This document shows positions 1-5,946 of a stretch of 7,144 bases of DNA, piece after piece (positions within the stretch are counted from its first letter, which is position 1; every line of letters starts with the position of its first letter). The position numbers and the translations under genes were made by a program. Source of the DNA: Saprospirales bacterium (GTDB lineage: Bacteria > Bacteroidota > Bacteroidia > Chitinophagales > Saprospiraceae); NCBI GenBank assembly GCA_003448025.1, contig DLXL01000607.1:453-7596 (forward strand), given 5' to 3'. The notes under the pieces were generated by a model. That model did not search any database. It was not told where the DNA came from and worked only from the letters and a program-made list of their open reading frames with translations.

Positions 1-609
1 ACTTTTAAGGGACTGAAGTTTGGCTATGGCTTCTTCAGCAGCTGAAAGGAGTACAGGTTCCGGAGTTGGCGCCTGCACAGCGACTGGAACCGGCACTGGC
101 TTTCGACGGTTTTTCCACCACCACCAAACCAGGGTCAGTAAGAGCGCTAAGACACCTGCGCCATATAACCAGTAATCTACCCAACTCTCCGGCTCGCGCC
201 AGATATCCCGGATTTTTGCCATATCTGTTATTTCCCTTCCTCCGGGTGTTGGAAACACCAATAATGAAACCCCATTGGTTTCCAGAACCGTTCCGGTTGA
301 CAACTTCACCTTTAGCGGAGGCAATTTAAACGACGCGCTATCAAAGGCAATGATGGTAAACCGCCGAATCCATTGGGCGCCACTTCGCTTCCAGGCGCCC
401 CGACGAAGGATGTTTTGAGCAGGGATATGATCTGACCAGGAAAAAAAATCTACTTCCCCTGGTTCCGTATTGGAACCATTGACAAAAAATAACAGGACTG
501 TGGTATCTCCCGTTTCGATGCGTTCCGGTTGCAAGGAAATAACGGCCCCTGGTTGAGCCCAGAGACGAATAGGGAATAACATGACAAGAACCAACAGTCG
601 TTTAACCAT
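1..609 (-). CDS. Bat-operon membrane protein with signal peptide (BatD/DUF4381-like), 3' end outside window
   Basis: Open frame of 203 codons read from the ATG at 609 to the left edge with no stop, so the C-terminus is missing. Residues 1-18 form a signal peptide (MVKRLLVLVMLFP..., cut near WAQ). Residues 20-145 look like a beta-rich periplasmic domain. A membrane helix lies at about 147-165 and ends in four consecutive tryptophans followed by KNRRK, which puts the tail in the cytoplasm. A Pro/Val-rich linker (171-183) then leads to a helix (AAEEAIAKLQSLK) of the kind seen after the membrane helix in DUF4381/BatD-like proteins. The ATG overlaps the end of the DUF58 gene by 8 bases (ATGGTTAA), which suggests translational coupling. 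In Bacteroidota a small membrane protein commonly sits between DUF58 and batA, and the order here fits. The role is inferred: an envelope partner of the MoxR/DUF58 pair. Family assignment rests on architecture and context, not on a strong motif. Confidence 0.8.
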   Translation of the reverse strand, partial: MVKRLLVLVMLFPIRLWAQPGAVISLQPERIETGDTTVLLFFVNGSNTEPGEVDFFSWSDHIPAQNILRRGAWKRSGAQWIRRFTIIAFDSASFKLPPLKVKLSTGTVLETNGVSLLVFPTPGGREITDMAKIRDIWREPESWVDYWLYGAGVLALLLTLVWWWWKNRRKPVPVPVAVQAPTPEPVLLSAAEEAIAKLQSLKS

Positions 610-1486
610 GTGCAATAACCTTTGAACGACGGGTAAAAAACTGCAATAAGGCTTTGGTATAAACCTCGTGGGTACCAATGCTCAGGAAATCTGCACCAGC
701 TTTTCGAAACATTTGCTGGGTATTTGCCCGATGCTGCTCAAACGAGTAGCCATATTGCCAGCGGAGCTTATCGCTGGTGGTATCCACCCATATTTGCTCT
801 CCGGTTTCCGCATCTGCCACACGCAAAACACCCACATCCGGCAAATCACGTTCCAGTGGATCCCAACAGTGTATACCTATACAATCATGCTGCCTCGCCA
901 ACACCCGAAGTGGCTCCTCATACCCTTCTGCCAAAAAATCAGATAAAACAAAGCATACACAGCGTTTTTTCAGGCCATTGTGAAGATACCGAAGCGCCTT
1001 ATTCATATCTGTTCTCCGGCCAATCGGCTCAATAGTAAGGACTTCACGAATGATACGCAAAATGTGCTGCCGGCCTTTTTTAGGCGGGATATACAGTTCA
1101 ATCCTGTCAGAGAAAAGCATGACGCCCACCTTGTCGTTGTTGTCAATAGCGGAGAATGCCAATACGGCACATAATTCGGTCAGGTATTCTGCCTTGAACT
1201 GGGCATGACTTCCAAATACTGCTGATCCGCTCACATCCACCACCAGCATTACGGTGTTTTCCCGCTCCTCTTCAAACACTTTCACAAAGGGTTCACCCGT
1301 TCGTGCTGTTACGTTCCAGTCTATGGTGCGTACATCATCCCCTGGCTGATAAGACCGAACGTCGCTGAAAGACATGCCTTTCCCTTTGAAGGCACTTTGG
1401 TACCCTCCGGAAAAAAGGTGACTGCTCAACCCCTTGGTTTTGATTTCAATACGGCGCACTTTTTTAAGCAACTCGTTGGCATCCAT
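602..1486 (-). CDS. DUF58 domain protein with VWA/MIDAS fold (Bat operon)
   Basis: DUF58 family protein of 294 residues, close to the usual length of the Bacteroidota soluble form. Numbering from the upstream TTG (1495), the DUF58 signature is at 38-79: GKGMSFSDVRSYQPGDDVR, then IDWNVTARTGEPFVKVFEEE. A von Willebrand A-type fold follows, with an intact metal site: DVSGS at 87-91 (D-x-S-x-S), T162 in GRRTDMNKAL, and LSD at 184-186. There is no signal peptide or membrane helix, so it is cytoplasmic. I chose the ATG at 1486 (MDANELLKKVRRIEIK). The frame can be extended to a TTG at 1495, but ATG is far commoner and DUF58 proteins typically begin just before the ELLKKVRxIEI helix. No Shine-Dalgarno is visible before either start. 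The gene lies 50 bases after moxR and overlaps the next gene by 8, so the three are probably one operon. Known for the family: MoxR ATPases are thought to act on VWA proteins as chaperones. The exact client function is not known. Confidence 0.93.
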   Translation of the reverse strand: MDANELLKKVRRIEIKTKGLSSHLFSGGYQSAFKGKGMSFSDVRSYQPGDDVRTIDWNVTARTGEPFVKVFEEERENTVMLVVDVSGSAVFGSHAQFKAEYLTELCAVLAFSAIDNNDKVGVMLFSDRIELYIPPKKGRQHILRIIREVLTIEPIGRRTDMNKALRYLHNGLKKRCVCFVLSDFLAEGYEEPLRVLARQHDCIGIHCWDPLERDLPDVGVLRVADAETGEQIWVDTTSDKLRWQYGYSFEQHRANTQQMFRKAGADFLSIGTHEVYTKALLQFFTRRSKVIAHG

Positions 1487-1536
1487 AATATTCAATTTTG
1501 CAGGTTAACTATAGCCCATCGCAACAAGTCAAATTA

Positions 1537-2532
1537 TCATGGAATGACCATCTTGCCCAACACCGTTTGAATAATATCTTCCTGAGTCATGTTTTCTGCT
1601 TCTGCTTCAAAGCTTAGACCAAGTCGATGCCTGAGTACATCGGGGCAGATGGCTTTTACATCATCTGGCGTTACAAAGGCTCTTCCCTGCAGGAATGCCA
1701 TGGCACGGGAAGCTTTGGCTAGGGCAATCGTGGCACGCGGTGAGGCGCCATAACTGATCAGAGGAGCCATTGCACCAAGTCCGTATTGCTCCGGTTGACG
1801 CGTTGCAAACACGATTTGCAGGATATATTGCTCTATTTTTTCGTCCAGATGGATTTTTTTCACGGCTTCACGTGCTTGAAGCAATGTTTTTATACTCAGC
1901 ACTTTACTTACTTCCGGCATATCATCGTTCAAATTTCGGCGCAGGATTATGCGCTCATCCTCCAGAGTTGGATAGCCGATTTTGACTTTCAGTAGAAAAC
2001 GGTCGGCCTGTGCTTCAGGTAAAGGATAGGTGCCTTCCTGTTCTATCGGATTTTGCGTAGCCAATACTAAAAATGGTTCCTCCAGTTTAAAGGTATGATT
2101 GCCGATGGTAATTTGACGTTCCTGCATGGCCTCCAACAGGGCACTTTGCACCTTGGCAGGTGCTCTGTTGATCTCATCTGCCAGCACAAAATTGGCAAAA
2201 ATGGGTCCTTTTCTAATGGTAAACTCCGAAGTAGCCGGACTGTAGATAGTGGTACCCAGTACGTCGGCAGGAAGCAGATCGGGGGTGAACTGAATGCGAC
2301 TAAAATGAGCATCCACGGCATCTGCCAGGGTTTTGATCGCCAGGGTTTTAGCCAACCCGGGCATCCCTTCCAGCAAAATATGCCCCTTGGTAAATAATCC
2401 GATCAGCAACCGATCCAGCATATGGTGCTGCCCAACGATGATACTGGAAGTAACGGATTTGAGTTTCTCTATGAAGGCGCTTTCCTTTTGGATAAAGTCC
2501 TGGAGAGCATCCATGTTGGCGAGTTTAGACAT
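1537..2532 (-). CDS. moxR: MoxR family AAA+ ATPase
   Basis: Complete 331-residue MoxR ATPase of standard length. Walker A is GMPGLAKT at 56-63. Walker B is FVLADE at 115-120, followed by the family hallmark INRAPAKVQSALLEAMQER. Sensor 1 is ATQNP with N161. The arginine-finger region EAQADRF ends near 177-179. Sensor 2 is in GASPRATIAL, within the C-terminal helical lid (about 255-325). No signal peptide, so it is cytoplasmic. MoxR ATPases are chaperone-like AAA+ hexamers that remodel or activate VWA-containing partners. Here the partner is most likely the DUF58 protein 50 bases downstream. The ATG at 2532 is preferred over the one at residue 7. Upstream there is only an A/T-rich stretch with no Shine-Dalgarno. 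It is the first gene of the leftward operon. An 8-mer at 2618-2625 reads CATATTTG on this strand, one mismatch from the Bacteroidota -7 element TANNTTTG, but I see no good -33 partner. Confidence 0.97.
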   Translation of the reverse strand: MSKLANMDALQDFIQKESAFIEKLKSVTSSIIVGQHHMLDRLLIGLFTKGHILLEGMPGLAKTLAIKTLADAVDAHFSRIQFTPDLLPADVLGTTIYSPATSEFTIRKGPIFANFVLADEINRAPAKVQSALLEAMQERQITIGNHTFKLEEPFLVLATQNPIEQEGTYPLPEAQADRFLLKVKIGYPTLEDERIILRRNLNDDMPEVSKVLSIKTLLQAREAVKKIHLDEKIEQYILQIVFATRQPEQYGLGAMAPLISYGASPRATIALAKASRAMAFLQGRAFVTPDDVKAICPDVLRHRLGLSFEAEAENMTQEDIIQTVLGKMVIP

Positions 2533-2575
2533 TGATTTAACGATTGCTTTGAAAGACAGGGAAACGACACTTATG

Positions 2576-2595
2576 GCAATTGATTATGCAATTGC
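2576..2595. promoter_or_regulatory. Palindrome in the divergent intergenic region (candidate operator)
   Basis: The arms gcaattg (2576-2582) and caattgc (2589-2595) are exact reverse complements around a 6-base spacer. It lies in the 173-base gap between moxR (leftward) and the gene at 2706 (rightward), 44 bases before the moxR start. The 7-6-7 geometry is typical of a dimeric repressor site. It could also be chance in A/T-rich DNA, and no T-run follows, so it is not a terminator. Confidence 0.3.
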
Positions 2596-2705
2596 TTTAA
2601 ACTTGAGGGCGAATAAACAAATATGGTGGAAAACCCTGAGATAAAAATGAACGTCATGGCAGCATTCTTGTTATTATTTTCTAACATCAAAAACTACTTT
2701 CAATC

Positions 2706-3212
2706 ATGAACAGATCACATTTTCTTAGTTTAAGGCTAGTATTGTGCCTTTCAGGTTTTGCCATTGTTTCAACGGTTTGGGGACAACAAAACTGTCTCGA
2801 AACCTACGACCGGGAGGCCATTTACTTGCGTACCGAACTCTTTAAGGGCACTGTATACGTCAAAAATGGCGTGTCGAAACGCATTGGATTTTCCTACAGG
2901 CGTTTGGTGCCGGAATTTGAACAGACACCCTTTGCCATGCCTGTATTGAAAAAAGCCAGACGTAATTTCAAAGCACAGTTTTGGATTAGCATGGCAGGTG
3001 TAGTAGGCACCACCGCAGGAGCTATGCTGGCCCTGCAATCCCTTGATCACCGGGGAAATATAAACAATGAGCGGCAGTACAGAAACGGTTTAAATCTGAT
3101 GTGTGGAAGCGCAATCATATCTACAGCTATAGGGCTTCCGCTTCAAATCAAATCCCAACAACAACTGGAGGATGCTGTGTACCTTAGAAACCGGGAATTG
3201 ATGAGGCGGTAG
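2706..3212 (+). CDS. Hypothetical exported or membrane protein, 168 aa
   Basis: I do not recognise a named family. Residues 1-26 look like a signal peptide (basic start MNRSH, hydrophobic core, VWG before QQN). The middle (31-90) is hydrophilic, with a pattern (YLRTELFKGTVYVKNGVSKR, later PVLKKARRNFK) that I associate with Bacteroidota hypothetical proteins. Two hydrophobic, Gly/Ala-rich segments follow at about 92-110 (FWISMAGVVGTTAGAM) and 128-146 (GLNLMCGSAIISTAIGLPL), separated by a charged loop. The basic C-terminal helix runs QQQLEDAVYLRNRELMRR. The two segments probably form a membrane hairpin in the inner membrane. The ATG at 2706 gives the full signal peptide, and no Shine-Dalgarno is visible. 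It faces away from moxR and converges on the DUF1028 gene. Its TAG stop is part of a heptamer-like sequence (gcggtag) continuous with the repeat array just downstream, so its last residues may have been shaped by the repeat. Function unknown. Confidence 0.8.
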   Translation: MNRSHFLSLRLVLCLSGFAIVSTVWGQQNCLETYDREAIYLRTELFKGTVYVKNGVSKRIGFSYRRLVPEFEQTPFAMPVLKKARRNFKAQFWISMAGVVGTTAGAMLALQSLDHRGNINNERQYRNGLNLMCGSAIISTAIGLPLQIKSQQQLEDAVYLRNRELMRR

Positions 3213-3254
3213 ACGGTGGACGGCCTACGGTGGACGGGGGACGGTGGACGGTGG
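3206..3254 (+). repeat. GC-rich heptamer array, left half of an inverted pair
   Basis: Six contiguous 7-base units run from 3213 to 3254: ACGGTGG, ACGGCCT, ACGGTGG, ACGGGGG, ACGGTGG, ACGGTGG. A seventh, divergent unit gcggtag (3206-3212) contains the stop codon of the upstream gene. A decayed stretch follows to 3280, including another ACGGTAG at 3274. The units read ACGG on the plus strand, opposite to the array at 3353-3443. Bases 3213-3233 pair with 3400-3420 at 20 of 21 positions. Tandem heptamers of this kind resemble the short tandemly repeated repetitive (STRR) sequences described in cyanobacteria. Kinship is not implied. Confidence 0.9.
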
Positions 3255-3280
3255 TCCAGCGTACGAGGGATGGACGGTAG

Positions 3281-3326
3281 AAAAAACAGGTTTGTCATCT
3301 TGATGCGATGACAAACCTGTTTTTTT
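3281..3326. terminator. Bidirectional intrinsic terminator between convergent genes
   Basis: A perfect 19-bp inverted repeat: aaaaaacaggtttgtcatc (3281-3299), a 7-base loop (3300-3306), and gatgacaaacctgtttttt (3307-3325). One extra T follows at 3326. The arms begin with six A and end in seven T, so the hairpin carries a U-tract on both strands and can stop transcripts from the gene ending at 3212 and from the DUF1028 gene ending at 3442. It sits at the centre of the two facing heptamer arrays. Confidence 0.93.
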
Positions 3327-3352
3327 GAGCTTTTTCTAGTAAGCAAACCCAC

Positions 3353-3443
3353 ACCGTCCACCGTAGGCCGTCTACTGTAGGCCGTCCACCGTAGGCCGTC
3401 AACCGTAGGCCGTCCACCGTAGACCGCCCACCGTAGACCGTCT
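3353..3443 (-). repeat. GC-rich heptamer array, right half of an inverted pair
   Basis: Written on the plus strand it starts with a half unit, ACCGTCC, then six 14-base units beginning at 3360, 3374, 3388, 3402, 3416 and 3430. The consensus is ACCGTAGGCCGTCC. Each unit is two heptamers, which read ACGGCCT and ACGGTGG on the minus strand. Variants include ACGGTCT, GCGGTCT, ACGGTTG and ACAGTAG. The last unit overlaps the first two plus-strand bases of the DUF1028 gene's stop codon (3442-3444, TAG on the minus strand). The array faces the one at 3206-3254, so a transcript crossing both could fold into a long imperfect stem enclosing the terminator. Confidence 0.92.
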
Positions 3444-4443
3444 ATCCCGCCCAAACCAATCTTAACGTGTGTACTGGCTGGTTTTCAGCCTGAATTCTGA
3501 CGAAGTATACGCCTGGCTGAATTTTTGGGGTGAGTCTGTTATCACCCTTTTGAATGGTTTGACGGAAAACATTGCGACCCGCCAGGTCAAAAAGTGCCAG
3601 TTGAGATGAGTTGAAAGGCAAACTCACGTTGAACCAACCAGAAGCCGGGTTAGGCGAAATCACCGGAATAACAGACATTGCTGTTGGATCAATGGTACTT
3701 ATAGTGGTTTTCCATTGATCAAACAATCGTTGCAGTGAATCAATGGGTTCCATGAAGGCTGGCAGGGAGGGCACATTCAGATCCAGCCACAAGTTATCGT
3801 CAGCATCTCCGGGCTTGGCTACCCGTACAAAGGCAGAGAGCGACGAAGTGCCATTCTGCAGGCAACGGCTATCTGCGCCAGGTACATTCGCACCTTGCAG
3901 GCAAGCCATAAGTCTGTCTGAAAGAGATCCGGTTGCAGCAAGAAAACGAGCTTCCATACTATCGAGAATTTCAGGTCCCGACAAAATATTACCTTGAATG
4001 GCATAATTAGTACCCAAACGATGCCCTTTCCAGTTTAGGCAGCCGCTACCGGTCAGTGCCGCTGAACGGGGATGTCCCTGAGGATCAAAATCTACAATGC
4101 CATATTGCCTGTTCACCCATGCGAAGCCGCCTTGTGCATCATTAGCTTTTAGCCAGGCAATAATTTCCTGAGGCGACAGCCCTTCTTCCATCCGCAATCT
4201 GGCGTTGTTTTGATTGGTGGCATTCCAGTATGATTGTGTATGAATGGCGCCCCGACCTGGAAGTATATCACTGATAATGATAGCCCCGTTACTGCCGGGG
4301 AACTGGATATTGTCCAGACAACTAGCGCCGGCACTGCCAATTTCACCGGTTATAGTATCTACAGCAACAATGGAAAAAGTATCCTGAGCAATGATTTGGC
4401 AACCTAAGCCAAGAAACAACCAAAAAAGTATGTGTTTTTTCAT
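3442..4443 (-). CDS. Secreted DUF1028 (Ntn-hydrolase-like) protein with T9SS sorting domain
   Basis: 333-residue secreted protein. Signal peptide: residues 1-19 or 20 (MKKHILFWLFLG..., ending IIAQ). The DUF1028 domain covers about 22-205: TFSIVAVDTITGEIGSAGAS at 22-41, GRGAIHTQSYWN, the TGSGCLNWKGHRLG region, QGNILSGPEILDSM, LSDRLMACLQG, and GADSRCLQNGTSSLSAFVRV. DUF1028 (COG3342) is placed in the Ntn-hydrolase superfamily but has no established reaction. A linker to about 260 includes EPIDSLQRLFDQW. The C-terminal 71 residues are a T9SS type A sorting domain: SPNPASGWFNVS at 263-274, ALFDLAGRNV, then PGVYFVRI and a hydrophobic end LRLVWAG. The product should therefore cross the outer membrane and be released or anchored at the cell surface. 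It appears monocistronic: facing heptamer arrays and a terminator lie downstream, and an inverted repeat lies upstream. The ATG at 4443 directly precedes the signal peptide. No convincing promoter is visible. Confidence 0.93.
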   Translation of the reverse strand: MKKHILFWLFLGLGCQIIAQDTFSIVAVDTITGEIGSAGASCLDNIQFPGSNGAIIISDILPGRGAIHTQSYWNATNQNNARLRMEEGLSPQEIIAWLKANDAQGGFAWVNRQYGIVDFDPQGHPRSAALTGSGCLNWKGHRLGTNYAIQGNILSGPEILDSMEARFLAATGSLSDRLMACLQGANVPGADSRCLQNGTSSLSAFVRVAKPGDADDNLWLDLNVPSLPAFMEPIDSLQRLFDQWKTTISTIDPTAMSVIPVISPNPASGWFNVSLPFNSSQLALFDLAGRNVFRQTIQKGDNRLTPKIQPGVYFVRIQAENQPVHTLRLVWAG

Positions 4444-4497
4444 GAATCAGAGTGTTTTAAAGCAAATTGACTTTCCTGATTTTAGACAGTTGAAATT

Positions 4498-4681
4498 AAT
4501 TTCCGATATCCGATTTGTTCGATTTCCGATTTCCGGATAGATATAGGATTTACGATGGATTTTGATTCGCGCATTATGGAGATGGAACAAGCCTTACTGA
4601 AAACAATTGCCAGTAGCATGCCAATCGGAAATCTCAAATCTATTCGGAAATCGGAAATCGAACAAATCGGATATCGAAAAT
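4498..4681. repeat. AT-rich heptamer inverted repeat with a 109-base centre
   Basis: Bases 4504-4535 and 4645-4676 are perfect 32-base reverse complements. Similarity continues inward with mismatches to about 4556 and 4621. Each arm is built of heptamers. On the plus strand the right arm has CGGAAAT at 4626, 4645 and 4652, CGGATAT at 4668 and CGAAAAT at 4675, with one 9-base unit, CGAACAAAT, at 4659. The left arm is the mirror image (ATTTCCG, ATATCCG, ATTTGTTCG). This is the main content of the 336-base stretch 4444-4779 between two minus-strand genes. The rest of that stretch is A/T-rich leader of the DUF1028 gene (4444-4497) and a terminator (4712-4758). I see no transposase or target-site duplication, so a MITE-like origin is possible but unproven. 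Confidence 0.92.
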
Positions 4682-4707
4682 CATATTCCTATGCAACATG
4701 CGGATAG
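4555..4707 (+). CDS. Doubtful small ORF inside the inverted repeat, 50 aa
   Basis: ATG at 4555 (another in frame at 4576), stop TAG at 4705-4707. The first half, from the unique centre of the repeat, looks protein-like (MDFDSRIMEMEQALLKTIAS). The second half is translation of the heptamer arm (IRKSEIEQIGYRKS...), so it may owe its open frame to the repeat. There is no ribosome-binding site or visible promoter, and it opposes both neighbouring genes. I recognise no family. It may be a remnant of a longer gene, or chance. Confidence 0.12.
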   Translation: MDFDSRIMEMEQALLKTIASSMPIGNLKSIRKSEIEQIGYRKSYSYATCG

Positions 4708-4711
4708 TCAG

Positions 4712-4758
4712 CCAAAATAAAAATCCGTTCTGCAATATTATTCTCCTGCAGAACGGAT
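4712..4758 (-). terminator. Intrinsic terminator of the ASKHA-like gene
   Basis: Perfect 12-bp inverted repeat: atccgttctgca at 4723-4734 and tgcagaacggat at 4747-4758, with a 12-base loop. On the minus strand the stem is followed directly by TTTTTATTTT (plus-strand 4713-4722). It lies 22 bases past the stop codon of the minus-strand gene ending at 4780. The loop is somewhat long, but stem and U-tract are good. Confidence 0.9.
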
Positions 4759-4779
4759 CAAATATAGGGCATGCCCGAA

Positions 4780-5793
4780 TTATAGATTCAACAAAAAACC
4801 AATGGTAAAGTTGGCGTCCCAGTCGAATACAAATTGCTTACAACCAGTGGCGTCTGCAATGGCTGCATAAATGTTCAGGCCGGCTTCCTGTTTGGCTCCT
4901 TCTGCCTTATAATCAGCCGGTGCTTTAAGAACGGTATAGCGTTCTTTCCCACTGCGGGTTTGCTTTGCCAGTTCATAGGGCACACCACCAATGATAAAGC
5001 AGGTGTTGCGCAGATTGGATGGCACCTGAGAAGCTTTGCTTTTTACATCCTGATATACCGTAGCAGCACTCAGGTTGTTTTGGTAGTATTTGGCGCCTGC
5101 CGCCTCAAGGGCTCCATTCGGCAACCAGGAAATTTTGGTGTTTCCAGAGCCAATATCCACCACGAATCCGCTTTTTTTGAACTGTTCAGGCAGCACGGAA
5201 CGCAGTGCAAGCTTGGCTTCCTGTTCCGGGGTTACCACGTTTACCACATAGCCCATGGTTTTCAATGCGGCATTGATTTTAGGCATGATTTCCTCTTTTT
5301 GAGCGCCGGAACTGACTACAAAGTGGATATCGCGGGCACCAACGCCAAAACCGACCATATCAGCAATATATCGGCGCAAACCAGACTTAACGTCATCATC
5401 GGTAGCCAGCCCTTCCTTAACCAGGCTTACGCCAAACTCAGCTTTTTCCAGTTTCCAATTTCGTTGATTATCTACCCTGATAATGAACGAGTTAAATCCC
5501 GTAGCCCCTAACTCTACAACACCTTTCAGTTTGCCTGCGTTAGGCAATGGAGCGGTGTAATTAAAGGCAGCAGGAGTAAAACTACCGCCAGATTTACCCC
5601 AGGAGGTGGAAGTAGTCGTGTTATTGGCCGGAGCGCCTTCAGAAGCTGCGTTGGGATCCGTTTGTTCGGTTTTTTCAGCATTTCCGCCTCCGCCAAGACC
5701 CAAATTAGGCAGGAATTGTTTGGCTGCGAAGTAAACTCCGGCTACAATAGCCAGTGTAATAAGCAGACGGGAGAAAGTGGTTAGTCGTGCCAT
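4780..5793 (-). CDS. Membrane-anchored protein with Ppx/GppA-like (ASKHA) domain
   Basis: 337-residue protein with one N-terminal membrane helix (about 10-28, LLITLAIVAGVYFAAKQFL) after a basic start (MARLTTFSR). By the positive-inside rule the rest is extracytoplasmic. A Gly-rich and Asn/Thr/Ser-rich linker (32-85) follows. From about 90 the sequence follows the order of exopolyphosphatase/GppA proteins: strand and phosphate-1-like loop VVELGATGFNSFIIRVD (92-108), GVSLVKEGL (121-129), helix then HFVVSSGAQKEE (157-168), VVTPEQEAKLAL (186-197, compare SGEEEARL in Ppx), phosphate-2-like VVDIGSGNTKISWL (211-224), and IIGGVPYEL, which resembles an adenosine loop. The first loop lacks the usual DxGSNS, having E94-L-G-A-T-G instead, so catalysis is uncertain. 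No Shine-Dalgarno is visible. It lies 153 bases downstream of the aspartate kinase gene and has its own terminator. It could be a polyphosphate or nucleotide sensor, an enzyme, or a structural actin-like protein. The fold call is pattern recognition and the function is unknown. Confidence 0.85.
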   Translation of the reverse strand: MARLTTFSRLLITLAIVAGVYFAAKQFLPNLGLGGGGNAEKTEQTDPNAASEGAPANNTTTSTSWGKSGGSFTPAAFNYTAPLPNAGKLKGVVELGATGFNSFIIRVDNQRNWKLEKAEFGVSLVKEGLATDDDVKSGLRRYIADMVGFGVGARDIHFVVSSGAQKEEIMPKINAALKTMGYVVNVVTPEQEAKLALRSVLPEQFKKSGFVVDIGSGNTKISWLPNGALEAAGAKYYQNNLSAATVYQDVKSKASQVPSNLRNTCFIIGGVPYELAKQTRSGKERYTVLKAPADYKAEGAKQEAGLNIYAAIADATGCKQFVFDWDANFTIGFLLNL

Positions 5794-5946
5794 AGTACGT
5801 TAATATTGTTGTTGGTTGATGGTTGAATGGTAAAGTTTCGACGGTCGAAGGTCTGTGATTATGCAAAGGCAGCTGCTGTTTTTTTCTGCCAATGAAGGTT
5901 TTTGAACGATGTCAATCCGGCGCAATCAGACAATCGCGAAATGACA

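Noticed and set aside
668..1174. Overlapping plus-strand open frames
   Set aside because: All are antisense to the DUF58 gene, which has a full set of family motifs.
1487..1495. TTG start of the DUF58 gene, three codons upstream
   Set aside because: It would only add MNI before the natural-looking ATG. TTG starts are uncommon and no ribosome-binding site favours it. It cannot be fully excluded.
3206..3443. CRISPR array
   Set aside because: The units are 7/14 bases, contiguous and without unique spacers, and there are no cas genes.
3143..3454. Minus-strand open frame of 103 codons through the heptamer arrays and terminator
   Set aside because: The protein is just the repeats read in rotating frames (RRPTVDG-like segments) and it overlaps the ends of two real genes. 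The period of 7 keeps frames open by chance.
4399..4401. Lipoprotein cysteine (C15) in the DUF1028 signal peptide
   Set aside because: The residues before Cys are G-L-G, without a good lipobox residue at -3. The AQ junction a few residues later is a normal signal peptidase I site, and the T9SS domain fits a soluble export route.
4834..5511. Long plus-strand open frame (225 codons)
   Set aside because: It lies wholly antisense to the ASKHA-like gene, whose frame has recognisable motifs. Its translation shows no coherent domain and is rich in Cys, His and Phe, as mirror frames often are.
5837..5849. Short palindrome ttcgac-g-gtcgaa upstream of the ASKHA-like gene
   Set aside because: Only 6-bp arms with a 1-base centre and no T-run. 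It is too short to call an operator or terminator.
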